Shown here piece by piece: positions 1 to 8,541 of a stretch of 64,000 nt of DNA. The stretch lies in the NCBI RefSeq assembly GCF_001645385.1, contig NZ_LVHI01000012.1, positions 672,169 through 736,168 of the forward strand, in the 5' to 3' direction. Position numbers and translations under genes: made by a program. Position 1 is the stretch's first letter; every line of letters starts with the position of its first letter. The DNA comes from Rhodococcoides kyotonense. GTDB taxonomy: Bacteria; Actinomycetota; Actinomycetes; Mycobacteriales; Mycobacteriaceae. The notes under the pieces were generated by a model, which was given only the letters and a program-made list of their open reading frames with translations, made no database searches and had not been told where the DNA came from.

Positions 1-247
1 CCGACGCCAAGAACGCAGGCCCGATCACCGGCACACCACCACCAGCCCCCGAGCCCCCACCAGCATCAGCACCCGATCGATCACCACCGCCGACACCATC
101 CGGAAACGACACCCCCTCCGCCTCCGCATCGGACACATACCACTCCGGCACCGACGGCACCTCCGACGACCAATCAACGCCCCCACCAACAGCATTCACC
201 GAAACCGCCCCCATCGACTCGTCCCCCACGACCATCAACCACACCAT
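1..247 (-). CDS. Partial Gly-rich hypothetical protein (5' part only)
   Basis: On the minus strand an ATG at 247 opens a frame that stays open to the window edge (about 82 codons). The product is rich in Gly, Ala, Ser and Val, with runs such as GGGSGAGGGVPV in its second half, and has no recognisable catalytic motif or signal peptide. Actinobacteria carry many poorly conserved Gly-rich proteins of this sort, some near ESX secretion genes, but nothing here proves that link. The true start could be another ATG slightly downstream. The strong bias towards C-rich runs on the plus strand fits a coding, G-ending minus strand. Confidence 0.4.
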   Translation of the reverse strand, partial: MVWLMVVGDESMGAVSVNAVGGGVDWSSEVPSVPEWYVSDAEAEGVSFPDGVGGGDRSGADAGGGSGAGGGVPVIGPAFLAS

Positions 248-334
248 AGCCGCACCCACCGACAAGTTCCGGAACACCAGTTCAAATCAGAACCCACACC
301 GCCACAGCCGATTACAGATTCGGCCAAAACCAAA

Positions 335-362
335 ACTCGCCGACGGATTTCCGTCGGCGAGT
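335..362 (-). terminator. Intrinsic-type terminator hairpin
   Basis: A perfect 13-bp inverted repeat (ACTCGCCGACGGA, 2-base loop, TCCGTCGGCGAGT) lies just downstream of the stop of the DUF3159 gene on the minus strand. On that strand it is followed by TTTTGGTTTTGG, a T-rich tail. It probably ends that transcript and separates it from the partial gene at the window edge. Confidence 0.75.
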
Positions 363-383
363 CTCTCGATAACTACAACGTTC

Positions 384-1034
384 TCACACCCGTGCCGGCT
401 CCGCGAGATGCTTGGTCGACCGACGGAACGCCCACACCGTGACGAGTACGGCCAGCGCGAACAACGGTGTGCCCATTGCGATTTTCGCGAATGCCAACCA
501 TCCCGTGGCGTCGGTGTCGTACAGCCAGTCCTGCACGATGTAGCGGGCGCCGAACAGCACGGCGAACGTCAGCGTGGCGACGTCGTGCGCGCGGAGAACA
601 GTGCGCTCTGCGCGCCAACGGAACCTGTTGCCGTGCAGCGCGCTCCAGAGTATTCCTGTCAACGGCCGGCGTGCCAGAACCGACGCGAGCATGATCACCG
701 CACCGCCGAGCGACGTCCAGATACCGATCAGGAAGTATCCGCTGCCGGATCCGGTCCACGCGGCGACAACTCCAGCGGCGACAACGCCGATCAGTCCCCC
801 GATCGCCTGCGTGAGCGGTTCACCCCGTCGCATGCGAACCAGGGCAAGGACGAGCGCGACGGCGACGGCAATGGTGATCGCGACAGGGAGTGCGACGAGT
901 GCGTTGGCTGTCACGAAGGCCACGACCGGAATCGCTGTGTAGATCATGCCGCTGACACCGCCGAGACTGTTCAGCAGTACCTGCGTGGCATCGACGTCCT
1001 TCGCTTGCTCCTGAGCTGGGTCCGGCGTCGTCAT
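384..1034 (-). CDS. DUF3159 family integral membrane protein
   Basis: About 216 residues with five to six hydrophobic segments, including one near residues 30-65, an Ala/Val-rich pair around 85-130, and a C-terminal pair. Charged linkers such as RRPLTGILWSALHGNRFRWR resemble the actinobacterial DUF3159 membrane family, whose function is unknown. I chose the ATG at 1034 because GAGGAGGG sits 4 bases upstream. The frame can extend to a GTG at 1085 or an ATG at 1076 with no comparable ribosome site. The gene is monocistronic, divergent from the aminotransferase gene, and ends before a strong hairpin. Confidence 0.8.
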   Translation of the reverse strand: MTTPDPAQEQAKDVDATQVLLNSLGGVSGMIYTAIPVVAFVTANALVALPVAITIAVAVALVLALVRMRRGEPLTQAIGGLIGVVAAGVVAAWTGSGSGYFLIGIWTSLGGAVIMLASVLARRPLTGILWSALHGNRFRWRAERTVLRAHDVATLTFAVLFGARYIVQDWLYDTDATGWLAFAKIAMGTPLFALAVLVTVWAFRRSTKHLAEPARV

Positions 1035-1224
1035 CGTGCCCTCCTCGTCGATCGTTGCTGTGGCGTTGTCGTTCATGTTCTCCACTGTCGTCGCGACGAC
1101 GTGCCCACAACAGTGCAGACCACCATGAGATGAAGTTACGACGCCATTGATCGGCCATGACGGATGTCATGGATCGCCCCGCTAGCCTGGGACAGTGCCC
1201 ACACAGCATCGAGGAGGCCGGACC

Positions 1225-2367
1225 ATGACATCTGCGGATTCGATGGAAACGCTCCGCAAGCGCACCAGCGAGAAATGGCGCACCCACCCTGACGATGTGC
1301 TGCCGATGTTCGTCGCCGAGATGGATTTTCCACTCGCACCGCCGATCAGAGCGGCGCTGCACGCTGCGCTGGACGCGGGTGACACCGGGTACGTCGATCC
1401 ACACGACGCCAGTGCTGCACGGGCTTTCGCGTCGTACGCCTCGGATGTCTGGAACTGGGATGCGAACCCGGAACGTATGGGGTACGCCACCGACGTCAGT
1501 GTCGTCATCGTCGAGTCCCTGCGCAGACTCATCGAACCGGGTGACGGCGTGATCATCAACCCACCGATCTACCCACCGTTCTTCGAGCTTGTCCCCGAAG
1601 CAGGTGGTCGCGTCGTCGAAGTACCGTTGTCCGACGACGGTCGGCAGTACTCGCTCGATCTCGACGGCATCGACCGCGCCTTCGAGAAAGGAGCCCGTGC
1701 ACTCCTGTTGTGCAGCCCGCACAACCCCGTCGGACTGGTGCATTCACGTGAAACACTGACCGAGTTGTCGCGCATCGTCGCTCGTCACGATGCGGTGGTC
1801 GTCAGCGACGAAATTCATGCCCCACTGACGCACCACGGCACGACGTTCACGCCCTACCTGACGGTGTCCGACGAGGCGCGCGAACACGGTATCGCAGCCG
1901 AATCCGGCAGCAAGGCATTCAATCTCGCCGGATTGAAGAGCGCGCTGTTCGTCGCCGAATCCGACCGCATGACCGACCTCATACGGGGCCTACCCGACGA
2001 GGTGGACTTCCGCGCGGGACTACTCGGACTCATGGCTACGCGCGAAGGCTTCACACACGGTCGAGAATGGCTCGCCGCCACGATCTCGACGATCGAACGC
2101 AACTTCACCGTCCTGGAACAACAACTCGCGGAGAAGCTTCCGCACGTCACGCTACGACGGCCGAATGCGACCTACCTTGCATGGTTGGATCTGCGCGGCC
2201 TCGGCTGGGGCGACGACCCTGCCGACCGTGCACTCCACCACGCGAAACTCGCTCTGTCCGACGGCATCAGCTTCGGCACGGAAGGTAGGGGCTTCGCGAG
2301 GATGAACCTGGCCTGCGCACCGGACACGATCGTCGAGGCGATCGACCGCCTCGCCCGCGCACTGTGA
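1225..2367 (+). CDS. patB: PatB/MalY-type PLP aminotransferase (putative cystathionine beta-lyase)
   Basis: A 380-residue fold-type I PLP enzyme of the MalY/PatB branch, which usually cleaves cystathionine or cysteine conjugates (C-S lyase) and can also transaminate. Visible landmarks are EMDFPLAPPI near the N-terminus, NPPIYPPFF, the SPHNPVG motif, SDEIHAPL (Asp binding the PLP nitrogen) and the Schiff-base lysine in SGSKAFNLAGLK at about residue 230. The ATG at 1225 follows GAGGAGG at suitable spacing. An upstream in-frame GTG at 1195 lacks a ribosome site. It converges on the DMT exporter gene with a 5-base gap. A role in sulfur amino acid metabolism is inferred from the family. Confidence 0.88.
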   Translation: MTSADSMETLRKRTSEKWRTHPDDVLPMFVAEMDFPLAPPIRAALHAALDAGDTGYVDPHDASAARAFASYASDVWNWDANPERMGYATDVSVVIVESLRRLIEPGDGVIINPPIYPPFFELVPEAGGRVVEVPLSDDGRQYSLDLDGIDRAFEKGARALLLCSPHNPVGLVHSRETLTELSRIVARHDAVVVSDEIHAPLTHHGTTFTPYLTVSDEAREHGIAAESGSKAFNLAGLKSALFVAESDRMTDLIRGLPDEVDFRAGLLGLMATREGFTHGREWLAATISTIERNFTVLEQQLAEKLPHVTLRRPNATYLAWLDLRGLGWGDDPADRALHHAKLALSDGISFGTEGRGFARMNLACAPDTIVEAIDRLARAL

Positions 2368-2372
2368 GCCCG

Positions 2373-3299
2373 CTACACCGGTGAGGGCTGACTCGGACGC
2401 TGCAGCTCGTCGGTGGGATCGATCGTCGACGACTGCTTCTTCTCCGCGGTCACAACAGTTCCCACGGTGGCGACGATGACGAGAGCAATAGCCGACAGGC
2501 GCAGAACACCCGCACTCTGATGCAGCAGCAGCCACCCTGCGAGCGTCGCGAAGATCGGTTCGAGGCTGAGCAGCACTCCGAACACGTTGCGCGGAATGCG
2601 CCGTAGGGCAGCAAGTTCGAGTGAATACGGAATGGCCGACGACAAAAGCGCCACGAGCGCAACGATCGCCAACACCTTCGGATCGGCGAAGGCCTCGATG
2701 CCCTGCATCAACCCGACAGGCATGACGCATACAGCACCGACCGCGAGAGCCACAGCAAGACCGCCTGTTCCTGGAACCTCTTGTGCAACACGCGCATTGG
2801 TAAGAATGTACAACGACCAGAATCCGGCCGCGAGGAGCGCGAACAGTACTCCGATCGGGTCGAGCGACGTCGAATGCACGGCCGATTCGATCCCGAGCAT
2901 CGCCATTCCCACCAGGGCGACACCTGCCCAGCACAGGTCGACGCGCCGACGCGACAACACCGCCGCGAGAACCAGCGGACCGAGGAACTCGATCGACACG
3001 GCCACCCCGAGAGGAATCCGTTCGATCGCGGCGTAGAACGACCCGTTCATCGCCGCCAACGACGCACCGAGCGCGCAGACGACCTTCCACTGAGCCCGCG
3101 ACCATTGCCGGACCCGGGGACGAACGAACACCGCGAGCAACACAGCTGCGATGGCGAGACGGGCGGCGGTGACCGCCCAGGACCCGGCCAGCGGGAATAT
3201 CTGCACGGCCAGTGCAGCACCGAACTGCAACGACACACACGACCCGACGATCATCGCCACCGCGGATCCGGTGCCCTGCATTCGACTGAAACTTGCCAT
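2373..3299 (-). CDS. EamA/DMT superfamily transporter (RhtA-like)
   Basis: 308 residues with about ten hydrophobic helices arranged as two EamA repeats, as in RhtA/YdcZ-type exporters of amino acids and other metabolites. Motifs such as FYAAIERIPLGVAVSIEFLGP in the first half and the matching LLSSAIPYSLELAALRRIP in the second are typical. The short C-terminal tail is polar. The gene is divergent from a LysR regulator with 88 bases between start codons, so the regulator probably controls it. The substrate cannot be read from sequence. Confidence 0.85.
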   Translation of the reverse strand: MASFSRMQGTGSAVAMIVGSCVSLQFGAALAVQIFPLAGSWAVTAARLAIAAVLLAVFVRPRVRQWSRAQWKVVCALGASLAAMNGSFYAAIERIPLGVAVSIEFLGPLVLAAVLSRRRVDLCWAGVALVGMAMLGIESAVHSTSLDPIGVLFALLAAGFWSLYILTNARVAQEVPGTGGLAVALAVGAVCVMPVGLMQGIEAFADPKVLAIVALVALLSSAIPYSLELAALRRIPRNVFGVLLSLEPIFATLAGWLLLHQSAGVLRLSAIALVIVATVGTVVTAEKKQSSTIDPTDELQRPSQPSPV

Positions 3300-3322
3300 G
3301 GATTCAGCTTTGCGGACCGTCT

Positions 3323-3383
3323 AAGGTAAGTCCAGCGAATCATTTTTACCATTAACAATCAGAGTTCCTTACCTATCAAGGAA
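3323..3383. promoter_or_regulatory. Divergent promoter region with LysR-like inverted repeats
   Basis: Between the divergent exporter and LysR genes, AAGGTAAG at 3323-3330 is mirrored by CTTACCT at 3368-3374. A local inverted repeat TTCCTT-7 nt-AAGGAA covers 3365-3383, next to the regulator's start. The region is AT-rich compared with its surroundings. The arrangement fits LysR autoregulation and control of the exporter, but the operator is only inferred. Confidence 0.4.
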
Positions 3384-3387
3384 TTGC

Positions 3388-4341
3388 ATGTTGTACGTTC
3401 CGCGGTTGCGCGTTCTGCTCGAGTTGCAACGGAGGGGAACCCTGGCGGGCGTCGCACGCGCACTCTCGTACACGCCGTCGGCGGTCTCTCAGCAGTTGTC
3501 GCTACTCGAGAAGGAGGTGGGCGTGCGCCTGCTGGAGCCGGTCGGACGCGGCGTCACGCTGACCGACGCCGCAGTCGGTCTCGCCGCACACGCCGAGGTG
3601 GTCCTTCGGCAGCTCGAAGAGGCCGAATCGGATCTGGCTGCGGCGCACTCGACAGTTCAGGGGACGTTGCGGGTCGCGTCGTTTCAAACCGTCGTGTTCG
3701 CGATCGTTCCCGCCGTCCTGGATCTCCTGGCCGTCGAGCATCCGTCGTTGTCCGTCGAGTTCGATCAGCATCACATGGGACAGGCGTACGACGGATTGCT
3801 CTCGCATGCGTACGACCTGATCCTCGGCGAGGAGTATCCCGGACTGCCCGAGGAGGTCCGGCCGGGCGTCGATCGGGCCGATCTCGCTGCAGATCTACTG
3901 ATGCTCGCAGTGCCCGACGGCACGGACTGGTTGTCGCCCGGGCGGCGTCTCGTCGATCTGGCCGATGCGCCGTGGGCAATGGACCCGGCCGACACCCCGA
4001 CCGGCATCTGGGGGCGTTCGGTGTGCCGGGCAGCCGGGTTCGAACCCAGGGTCACGTTCGTCAGCCCCGACCCGCTCATGCATGCACACCTCGTCCGGAC
4101 CGGCCATGCGGCCGCGTTCATTCCCGCCTTGATCGCCGCCGACCAGTCCGACGGTCTCGAGCTCAGCACGTTGCCAGGACGACCTCAGCGCACGATCTAC
4201 ACCGCTGTCCGGGAAGGCCGCGGTCGTCATCCCGCCGTCCGCGCCTTCCGTGCCGCACTGGCGACGGCGTCGGCGTCGCGCACCCCCGTCGACAGCGTCG
4301 GTGGAATTCTCGCCCCGGATCCGGCGTCCCCCACTCGCTGA
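3388..4341 (+). CDS. LysR family transcriptional regulator
   Basis: 317 residues. The N-terminal winged helix-turn-helix (about residues 3-60) includes GTLAGVARALSYTPSAVSQQ followed by the LLEKEVGVRLLEP wing. The C-terminal periplasmic-binding-like domain starts near residue 90 (TLRVASFQTVVFAIVPAVL). Divergent from the DMT exporter, the classic LysR regulator-target layout, and 15 bases upstream of a RidA gene that may be co-transcribed. The effector is unknown. By analogy with ArgP/LysE-type pairs it could be an amino acid. Confidence 0.9.
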   Translation: MLYVPRLRVLLELQRRGTLAGVARALSYTPSAVSQQLSLLEKEVGVRLLEPVGRGVTLTDAAVGLAAHAEVVLRQLEEAESDLAAAHSTVQGTLRVASFQTVVFAIVPAVLDLLAVEHPSLSVEFDQHHMGQAYDGLLSHAYDLILGEEYPGLPEEVRPGVDRADLAADLLMLAVPDGTDWLSPGRRLVDLADAPWAMDPADTPTGIWGRSVCRAAGFEPRVTFVSPDPLMHAHLVRTGHAAAFIPALIAADQSDGLELSTLPGRPQRTIYTAVREGRGRHPAVRAFRAALATASASRTPVDSVGGILAPDPASPTR

Positions 4342-4356
4342 AGGAAGATTGCAGCC

Positions 4357-4722
4357 ATGAGCAACAGAACCAACATCTCGTCCGGCTCCGAGTGGGAACC
4401 GAAGATCGGATACAGCCGCGCCGTCCGCATCGGAAACAGCGTCGCGGTCTCGGGTACGACGGCACCGGGCGAGACCGTCGCCGACCAGACTCGCGCTGCC
4501 CTCGCGACCATCGAAGCAGCTCTCGTCGACGCGGGCGCATCCCTGCAGGACGTCATCCGCACTCGCATCTACCTGCGCGACGTGTCGCAGTGGCAGGACG
4601 TCGCCGCCGTCCACGGGGAGATCTTCGGAGAGATCCGGCCTGCGACCACGCTGCTCGGCGTGAATGCACTGATCGACGACGCCCTCCTGGTCGAGATCGA
4701 GGCCGACGCCATCATTTCCTGA
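4357..4722 (+). CDS. ridA: RidA family protein (YjgF/YER057c/UK114)
   Basis: 121 residues, the usual RidA length. Typical features are the N-terminal SGSEWEPKIGYSRAVRIGN, the central GTTAPGE, the IRTRIYLRDVSQW block with the conserved substrate-binding Arg, and PATTLLGVNALIDDALLVEIEADA at the end. RidA proteins hydrolyse reactive enamine/imine intermediates released by PLP enzymes. The neighbouring PatB-type PLP lyase would generate such compounds, so a functional link is plausible. It sits 15 bases after the LysR gene on the same strand. Confidence 0.9.
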   Translation: MSNRTNISSGSEWEPKIGYSRAVRIGNSVAVSGTTAPGETVADQTRAALATIEAALVDAGASLQDVIRTRIYLRDVSQWQDVAAVHGEIFGEIRPATTLLGVNALIDDALLVEIEADAIIS

Positions 4723-4732
4723 CGTCCGACGG

Positions 4733-5767
4733 CTACGCCTTCCGCGTGTCGGCGGGAGGCGTGGCCGCAGTCGTCGACGCACGCACGGTCAGCGTCGGCT
4801 CGAACCGAACATGTCTCGGGGATGCCGACGGGTCTGCTACCGATCGTTCGAGCAAATCGACTGCGGCATGGCCGATGTCGCGGCTCGGCTGACGAACGGA
4901 CGACAGCGAGACGACAGCCGACGCCGCGAAATCGATGTCGTCGTACCCGATGACGGCGATGTCGTCCGGTACCACCGAGCGACCGAGCAGGACCAGACTC
5001 TGCAGAACACCCAGTGCGAGAAGGTCGTTCGCGCAGAAGATCGCGTCGGGCCTGTCCTGCGGAGCACGGTCGACGATGGCGGCCGCGGCGGCCCTGCCCG
5101 CGAGGACGCTCGAGTCGGGTGTATCGACGACCTCGAGTTCGGTTCCGTCGAATTCCTGTGCGGCGGCGCGTGCACCACGCAGGCGGTCCGCGACCTGCCT
5201 GAGACTCGACGGTCCGCCGACGTAGGCCAGTCGCCTGCGCCCCTGCTCGCACAGGTGACGCACTGCCATCGCGCCGCCCGCGACGTCGTCCACCGCGACC
5301 GACGAGAACGGCGTACCCGTGCCGTCCCGGTCGACCAACACCACCGGAGTTCCGCGCGACTGCAACAGCTCGAGCCGGGACAGGTTCTCGCCGACCGGTG
5401 ACACCAGCATCCCGTGAACCCGCTGTTCGTCGAATGTGTCGAGGTACAGCCGCTCACGGTCGGGCTTGTCGTCGGTCGACGCCGACAGGACCATCAGATT
5501 GCGTTCGAACGCATTCGCTTCCGCGCCGCGAGCAATGTCGGTGAAGAACGGGTTTCCCAGGTCGAGGACGACGAGACCGATGCATCGCGACCGTCCCGCG
5601 CGCAGTTGCCGGGCGGCGTCGTTGCGTACGAAGCCCAACTGGTCGATGGCCGCCATGACCCGATCCACGGTGGCAGGCGCCACCTTGTCCGGCGCGTTCA
5701 GCACGTTCGAGACCGTGCCGACGGACACACCGGCCGCGGCGGCCACCTGCTTCATGCTCTTTGCCAC
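4733..5767 (-). CDS. LacI family regulator of the rhamnose operon
   Basis: 344 residues. The N-terminal LacI helix-turn-helix is clear (KQVAAAAGVSVGTVSNVLN, residues about 6-24), followed by the hinge helix region (ATVDRVMAAIDQLGFVRN) and a periplasmic-binding sugar sensor domain (GLVVLDLGNPFFTDIARG, then VGTVLVDRDG-like and IAVIGYDDIDFAA motifs). It is the last gene of the minus-strand rha operon, 42 bases after lldD. It probably represses the operon by binding the TTGAAACGTTTCAA palindrome at 13559-13574, with rhamnose or a phosphorylated intermediate as inducer. That pairing is inferred. Confidence 0.88.
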   Translation of the reverse strand: MAKSMKQVAAAAGVSVGTVSNVLNAPDKVAPATVDRVMAAIDQLGFVRNDAARQLRAGRSRCIGLVVLDLGNPFFTDIARGAEANAFERNLMVLSASTDDKPDRERLYLDTFDEQRVHGMLVSPVGENLSRLELLQSRGTPVVLVDRDGTGTPFSSVAVDDVAGGAMAVRHLCEQGRRRLAYVGGPSSLRQVADRLRGARAAAQEFDGTELEVVDTPDSSVLAGRAAAAAIVDRAPQDRPDAIFCANDLLALGVLQSLVLLGRSVVPDDIAVIGYDDIDFAASAVVSLSSVRQPSRDIGHAAVDLLERSVADPSASPRHVRFEPTLTVRASTTAATPPADTRKA

Positions 5768-5809
5768 GACAGCAGTCTTCCAGCTCCGCGTATGTCGGCG
5801 AACGCGGTA

Positions 5810-7048
5810 TCAGGAACGGGGCCGCGGCACCAGACGCTCGAGCTGCGTCACGTGGCCCGGTTCGAGTTCTTCGAGCGACGTGACGCCGAGCAGCCGCATC
5901 GTGCGCTCGACCTGTTCGGACAGAATGTCGATCGCGCGGTTCACGCCTGCCTCACCGCCCGCCATCAGCCCGTACAGGTACGCACGCCCGACCAGCGTGA
6001 ATCGGGCGCCGAGCGCAATGGACGCGACGATGTCGGCGCCCGACATGATGCCTGTGTCGAGCATCACCTCGGTGTCCGAACCCACCTCTCGTGCGACATC
6101 GGGCAGCAGATGGAACGGGATGGGGGCGCGATCGAGCTGTCGCCCACCGTGATTGGACAGGATGAGGCCGTCCGCTCCGAGGTCCGTGACGGCTTTCGCG
6201 TCGTCCAGCGTCTGAATTCCCTTGACCACCAGCTTTCCTGGCCACTGCGTCTTGATCCAGGCGAGGTCCTCGAAGGTGACCGTCGGATCGAACATCGTGT
6301 CGAGCAGTTCGGCGACGGTGCCGGACCAGCGGTCGATCGACGCGAACGACAGCGGCTCGGTCGTGAGGAAGTCGATCCACCACTGCGGCCGAGGGAGCGC
6401 ATTCATCACCGTCCCGGGCGTCAGCGCAGGCGGAATGGTCATACCGTTGCGCTTGTCGCGCAGCCGTGCACCCGCCACCGGGACATCGACGGTGACGAGC
6501 AGGGTGTCGAAATTCGCCTTCGCCGCCCGCTCGACGAGAGCCATCGAGCGCTCGCGGTCCTTCCACATGTACAGCTGAAACCAATTGCGGCCGTGCGGAT
6601 TCGCGTCGCGCACATCCTCGATGGAGTGCGTTCCCATCGTCGACAACGAGAACGGAATTCCCGCACGGGCCGCAGCGCGCGCCCCGGCGATCTCGCCCTC
6701 GGTCTGCATCATGCGTGTGAACCCGGTCGGCGCGATGCCGAATGGCTGCGCGACCGGTGCACCGAGCACGTCCCACCCGGTCGATACCTTCGACACATCG
6801 CGCAGGATCGACGGGCGAAATTCGATGTCCTGGAACGCCTGTCGCGCACGCGTGATCGACAACTCGGCTTCGGCCGATCCGTCGGTGTAGTCGAAGGCGG
6901 CCGTCGGAGTGCGACGCTTGGCGATCTTTCGAAGATCCTCGATCGTCAGGGCCGCGTCGAGACGGCGCTTCTTCGCGTTCAGCTGCGGCTTCTTGAACTG
7001 CATGAGGGGCGCGAGATCGCGCACCTTCGGGACCTGCCTCTTGACCAT
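5810..7048 (-). CDS. lldD: FMN-dependent L-lactate dehydrogenase (alpha-hydroxy acid dehydrogenase)
   Basis: About 412 residues of the FMN alpha-hydroxy acid dehydrogenase family. Seen are the N-terminal FMN contact region ([24 protein letters not shown]), QLYMWKDRE, the KGIQTLDDA lysine, and the active-site His/Arg motif [13 protein letters not shown], with the FMN phosphate site [18 protein letters not shown]. Lactate oxidation to pyruvate at the membrane is the likely role: rhamnose breakdown gives L-lactaldehyde and then L-lactate, so the gene completes the pathway. The ATG at 7048 has AAAGGA upstream. An alternative ATG at 7072 overlaps the rhaB stop as ATGA. Confidence 0.88.
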   Translation of the reverse strand: MVKRQVPKVRDLAPLMQFKKPQLNAKKRRLDAALTIEDLRKIAKRRTPTAAFDYTDGSAEAELSITRARQAFQDIEFRPSILRDVSKVSTGWDVLGAPVAQPFGIAPTGFTRMMQTEGEIAGARAAARAGIPFSLSTMGTHSIEDVRDANPHGRNWFQLYMWKDRERSMALVERAAKANFDTLLVTVDVPVAGARLRDKRNGMTIPPALTPGTVMNALPRPQWWIDFLTTEPLSFASIDRWSGTVAELLDTMFDPTVTFEDLAWIKTQWPGKLVVKGIQTLDDAKAVTDLGADGLILSNHGGRQLDRAPIPFHLLPDVAREVGSDTEVMLDTGIMSGADIVASIALGARFTLVGRAYLYGLMAGGEAGVNRAIDILSEQVERTMRLLGVTSLEELEPGHVTQLERLVPRPRS

Positions 7049-7068
7049 TGCTGATCCTTTCTCGTTGT

Positions 7069-8541
7069 TCATGCCGTTCTCGCCCGCTGCGAACAGGTGC
7101 GGGAGACCGCTGGTGTGTACTGCGTCGGCGGGAACGTGGTTGCAACGATACGACGCAGCCGGTCGAGTTCACCGTGAATCGAACCGTGGGCACGTGCCTG
7201 TACCAGGACGTTACCCAACGCCGTTGCTTCCGCCGGTCCAGCAAGGACCGGGATACCCGACCGATCCGCCAGAATCTTGCACAGCAGCGAATTCTGGGCT
7301 CCGCCGCCGACGACGTGAATCTGCCGGGCCGAGAAGCCTGCGAGCGACGCCGCGTCGTGCACCGCACGGGCGAATGCCGCGGCCAACGACTCGACGACGG
7401 CGCGAACCATCTCCACTCGCGACGACGGCGCGTCGAGGTCTCGCTCCAGATACCAGGAGCGGATCCGCCGCGGCATGTCGCCGCGGGACAGGAACACCGG
7501 GTCGTCGGCGTCGAAGACGTGCGCAGGCGATGGGCATTGGGCCGCGGCAGCGAGCATCGTCGGCAGATCGACCGGCGCTCCGTCGGACCGGCTCCACTCT
7601 CGCACGGTCTCCGACAGCAGCCACAGTCCCATGACGTTGTGCAACAGTCTGTTTCGGCCGTCGACCCCGGCCTCGTTGGTGAATCCCGCCTCGCGCACGG
7701 CTGAACCGAGCACCGGGGCCGCGGTTTCCGCTCCGACGAGTCCCCACGTGCCACAGGATATGTACACCGACGACGAAGGATCCATCGGAACTGCCGCAAC
7801 CGCCGACGCCGTGTCGTGCGAACCGACCGTGGTGACGACAGCACTCGTGTCCACGTCGAGCACGCCGGGCAGTACCGGACCCAACACGGTCCCAGGGTCG
7901 ACCACGTCCGCGAACAGCGACGGGTCGAGTCCGAGCCGTGCCATCAGATCGACATCGGGCACCCCGTCGGTTCCGAACAGGCCCGTCGTGGATGCATTGG
8001 TCCGTTCGGTGACCTCGCGTCCGGTCAACCAGTACGAGACGAGGTCCGGCACCAGCAGAGCCCGATCTGCGACGCCCAGCAGTCCGTCTTCCTTCTCGAC
8101 CGCAAGCTGATACACCGTGTTGAACGGCAAGAACTGTAAACCGTTGCGAGAGAACAATTCTTCACGGCCGACGACGGATTCGACCAGTTGGACGCCGCGC
8201 TCGGACCGTTCGTCACGGTAGTGATGCGGCAGGCCGAGCAGTCGCCCACCGCGCAGCAGACCGTAGTCGACGGCCCAGGAATCGACGCCGATACTCACCA
8301 GGTTCTCCGACTGCCGCACGACGTCGGCCAGCCCCTTTCGGATGTGCCCGAACAAGCCTGGCACGTCCGTGTGCAGTGCAGTCCTGGTTCCGTTCCACAA
8401 CCGCAGGGGTTCGTTGGGGAAACGCGCCACGACGTCGAGATCCAGCACATCCCGTCCTGCGGCGTCGGTGCCGACCACGCCGACCACGACGCGACCGCTC
8501 GTCGCGCCGAGGTCGACTGCCGCGACCGTCGACAGGCTCAT
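7069..8541 (-). CDS. rhaB: L-rhamnulokinase
   Basis: 490 residues of the FGGY sugar kinase family. The N-terminal phosphate motif is [17 protein letters not shown], the mid-protein has [13 protein letters not shown] (RhaB-like VDTWGVD block) with the catalytic Asp in it, and the second phosphate/adenosine motifs are [15 protein letters not shown] and [14 protein letters not shown]. It phosphorylates L-rhamnulose at C1 using ATP. The start at 8541 overlaps the aldolase stop (ATGA), so translation is coupled. It lies between the aldolase/dehydrogenase and lldD genes of the rhamnose operon. Confidence 0.92.
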   Translation of the reverse strand: MSLSTVAAVDLGATSGRVVVGVVGTDAAGRDVLDLDVVARFPNEPLRLWNGTRTALHTDVPGLFGHIRKGLADVVRQSENLVSIGVDSWAVDYGLLRGGRLLGLPHHYRDERSERGVQLVESVVGREELFSRNGLQFLPFNTVYQLAVEKEDGLLGVADRALLVPDLVSYWLTGREVTERTNASTTGLFGTDGVPDVDLMARLGLDPSLFADVVDPGTVLGPVLPGVLDVDTSAVVTTVGSHDTASAVAAVPMDPSSSVYISCGTWGLVGAETAAPVLGSAVREAGFTNEAGVDGRNRLLHNVMGLWLLSETVREWSRSDGAPVDLPTMLAAAAQCPSPAHVFDADDPVFLSRGDMPRRIRSWYLERDLDAPSSRVEMVRAVVESLAAAFARAVHDAASLAGFSARQIHVVGGGAQNSLLCKILADRSGIPVLAGPAEATALGNVLVQARAHGSIHGELDRLRRIVATTFPPTQYTPAVSRTCSQRARTA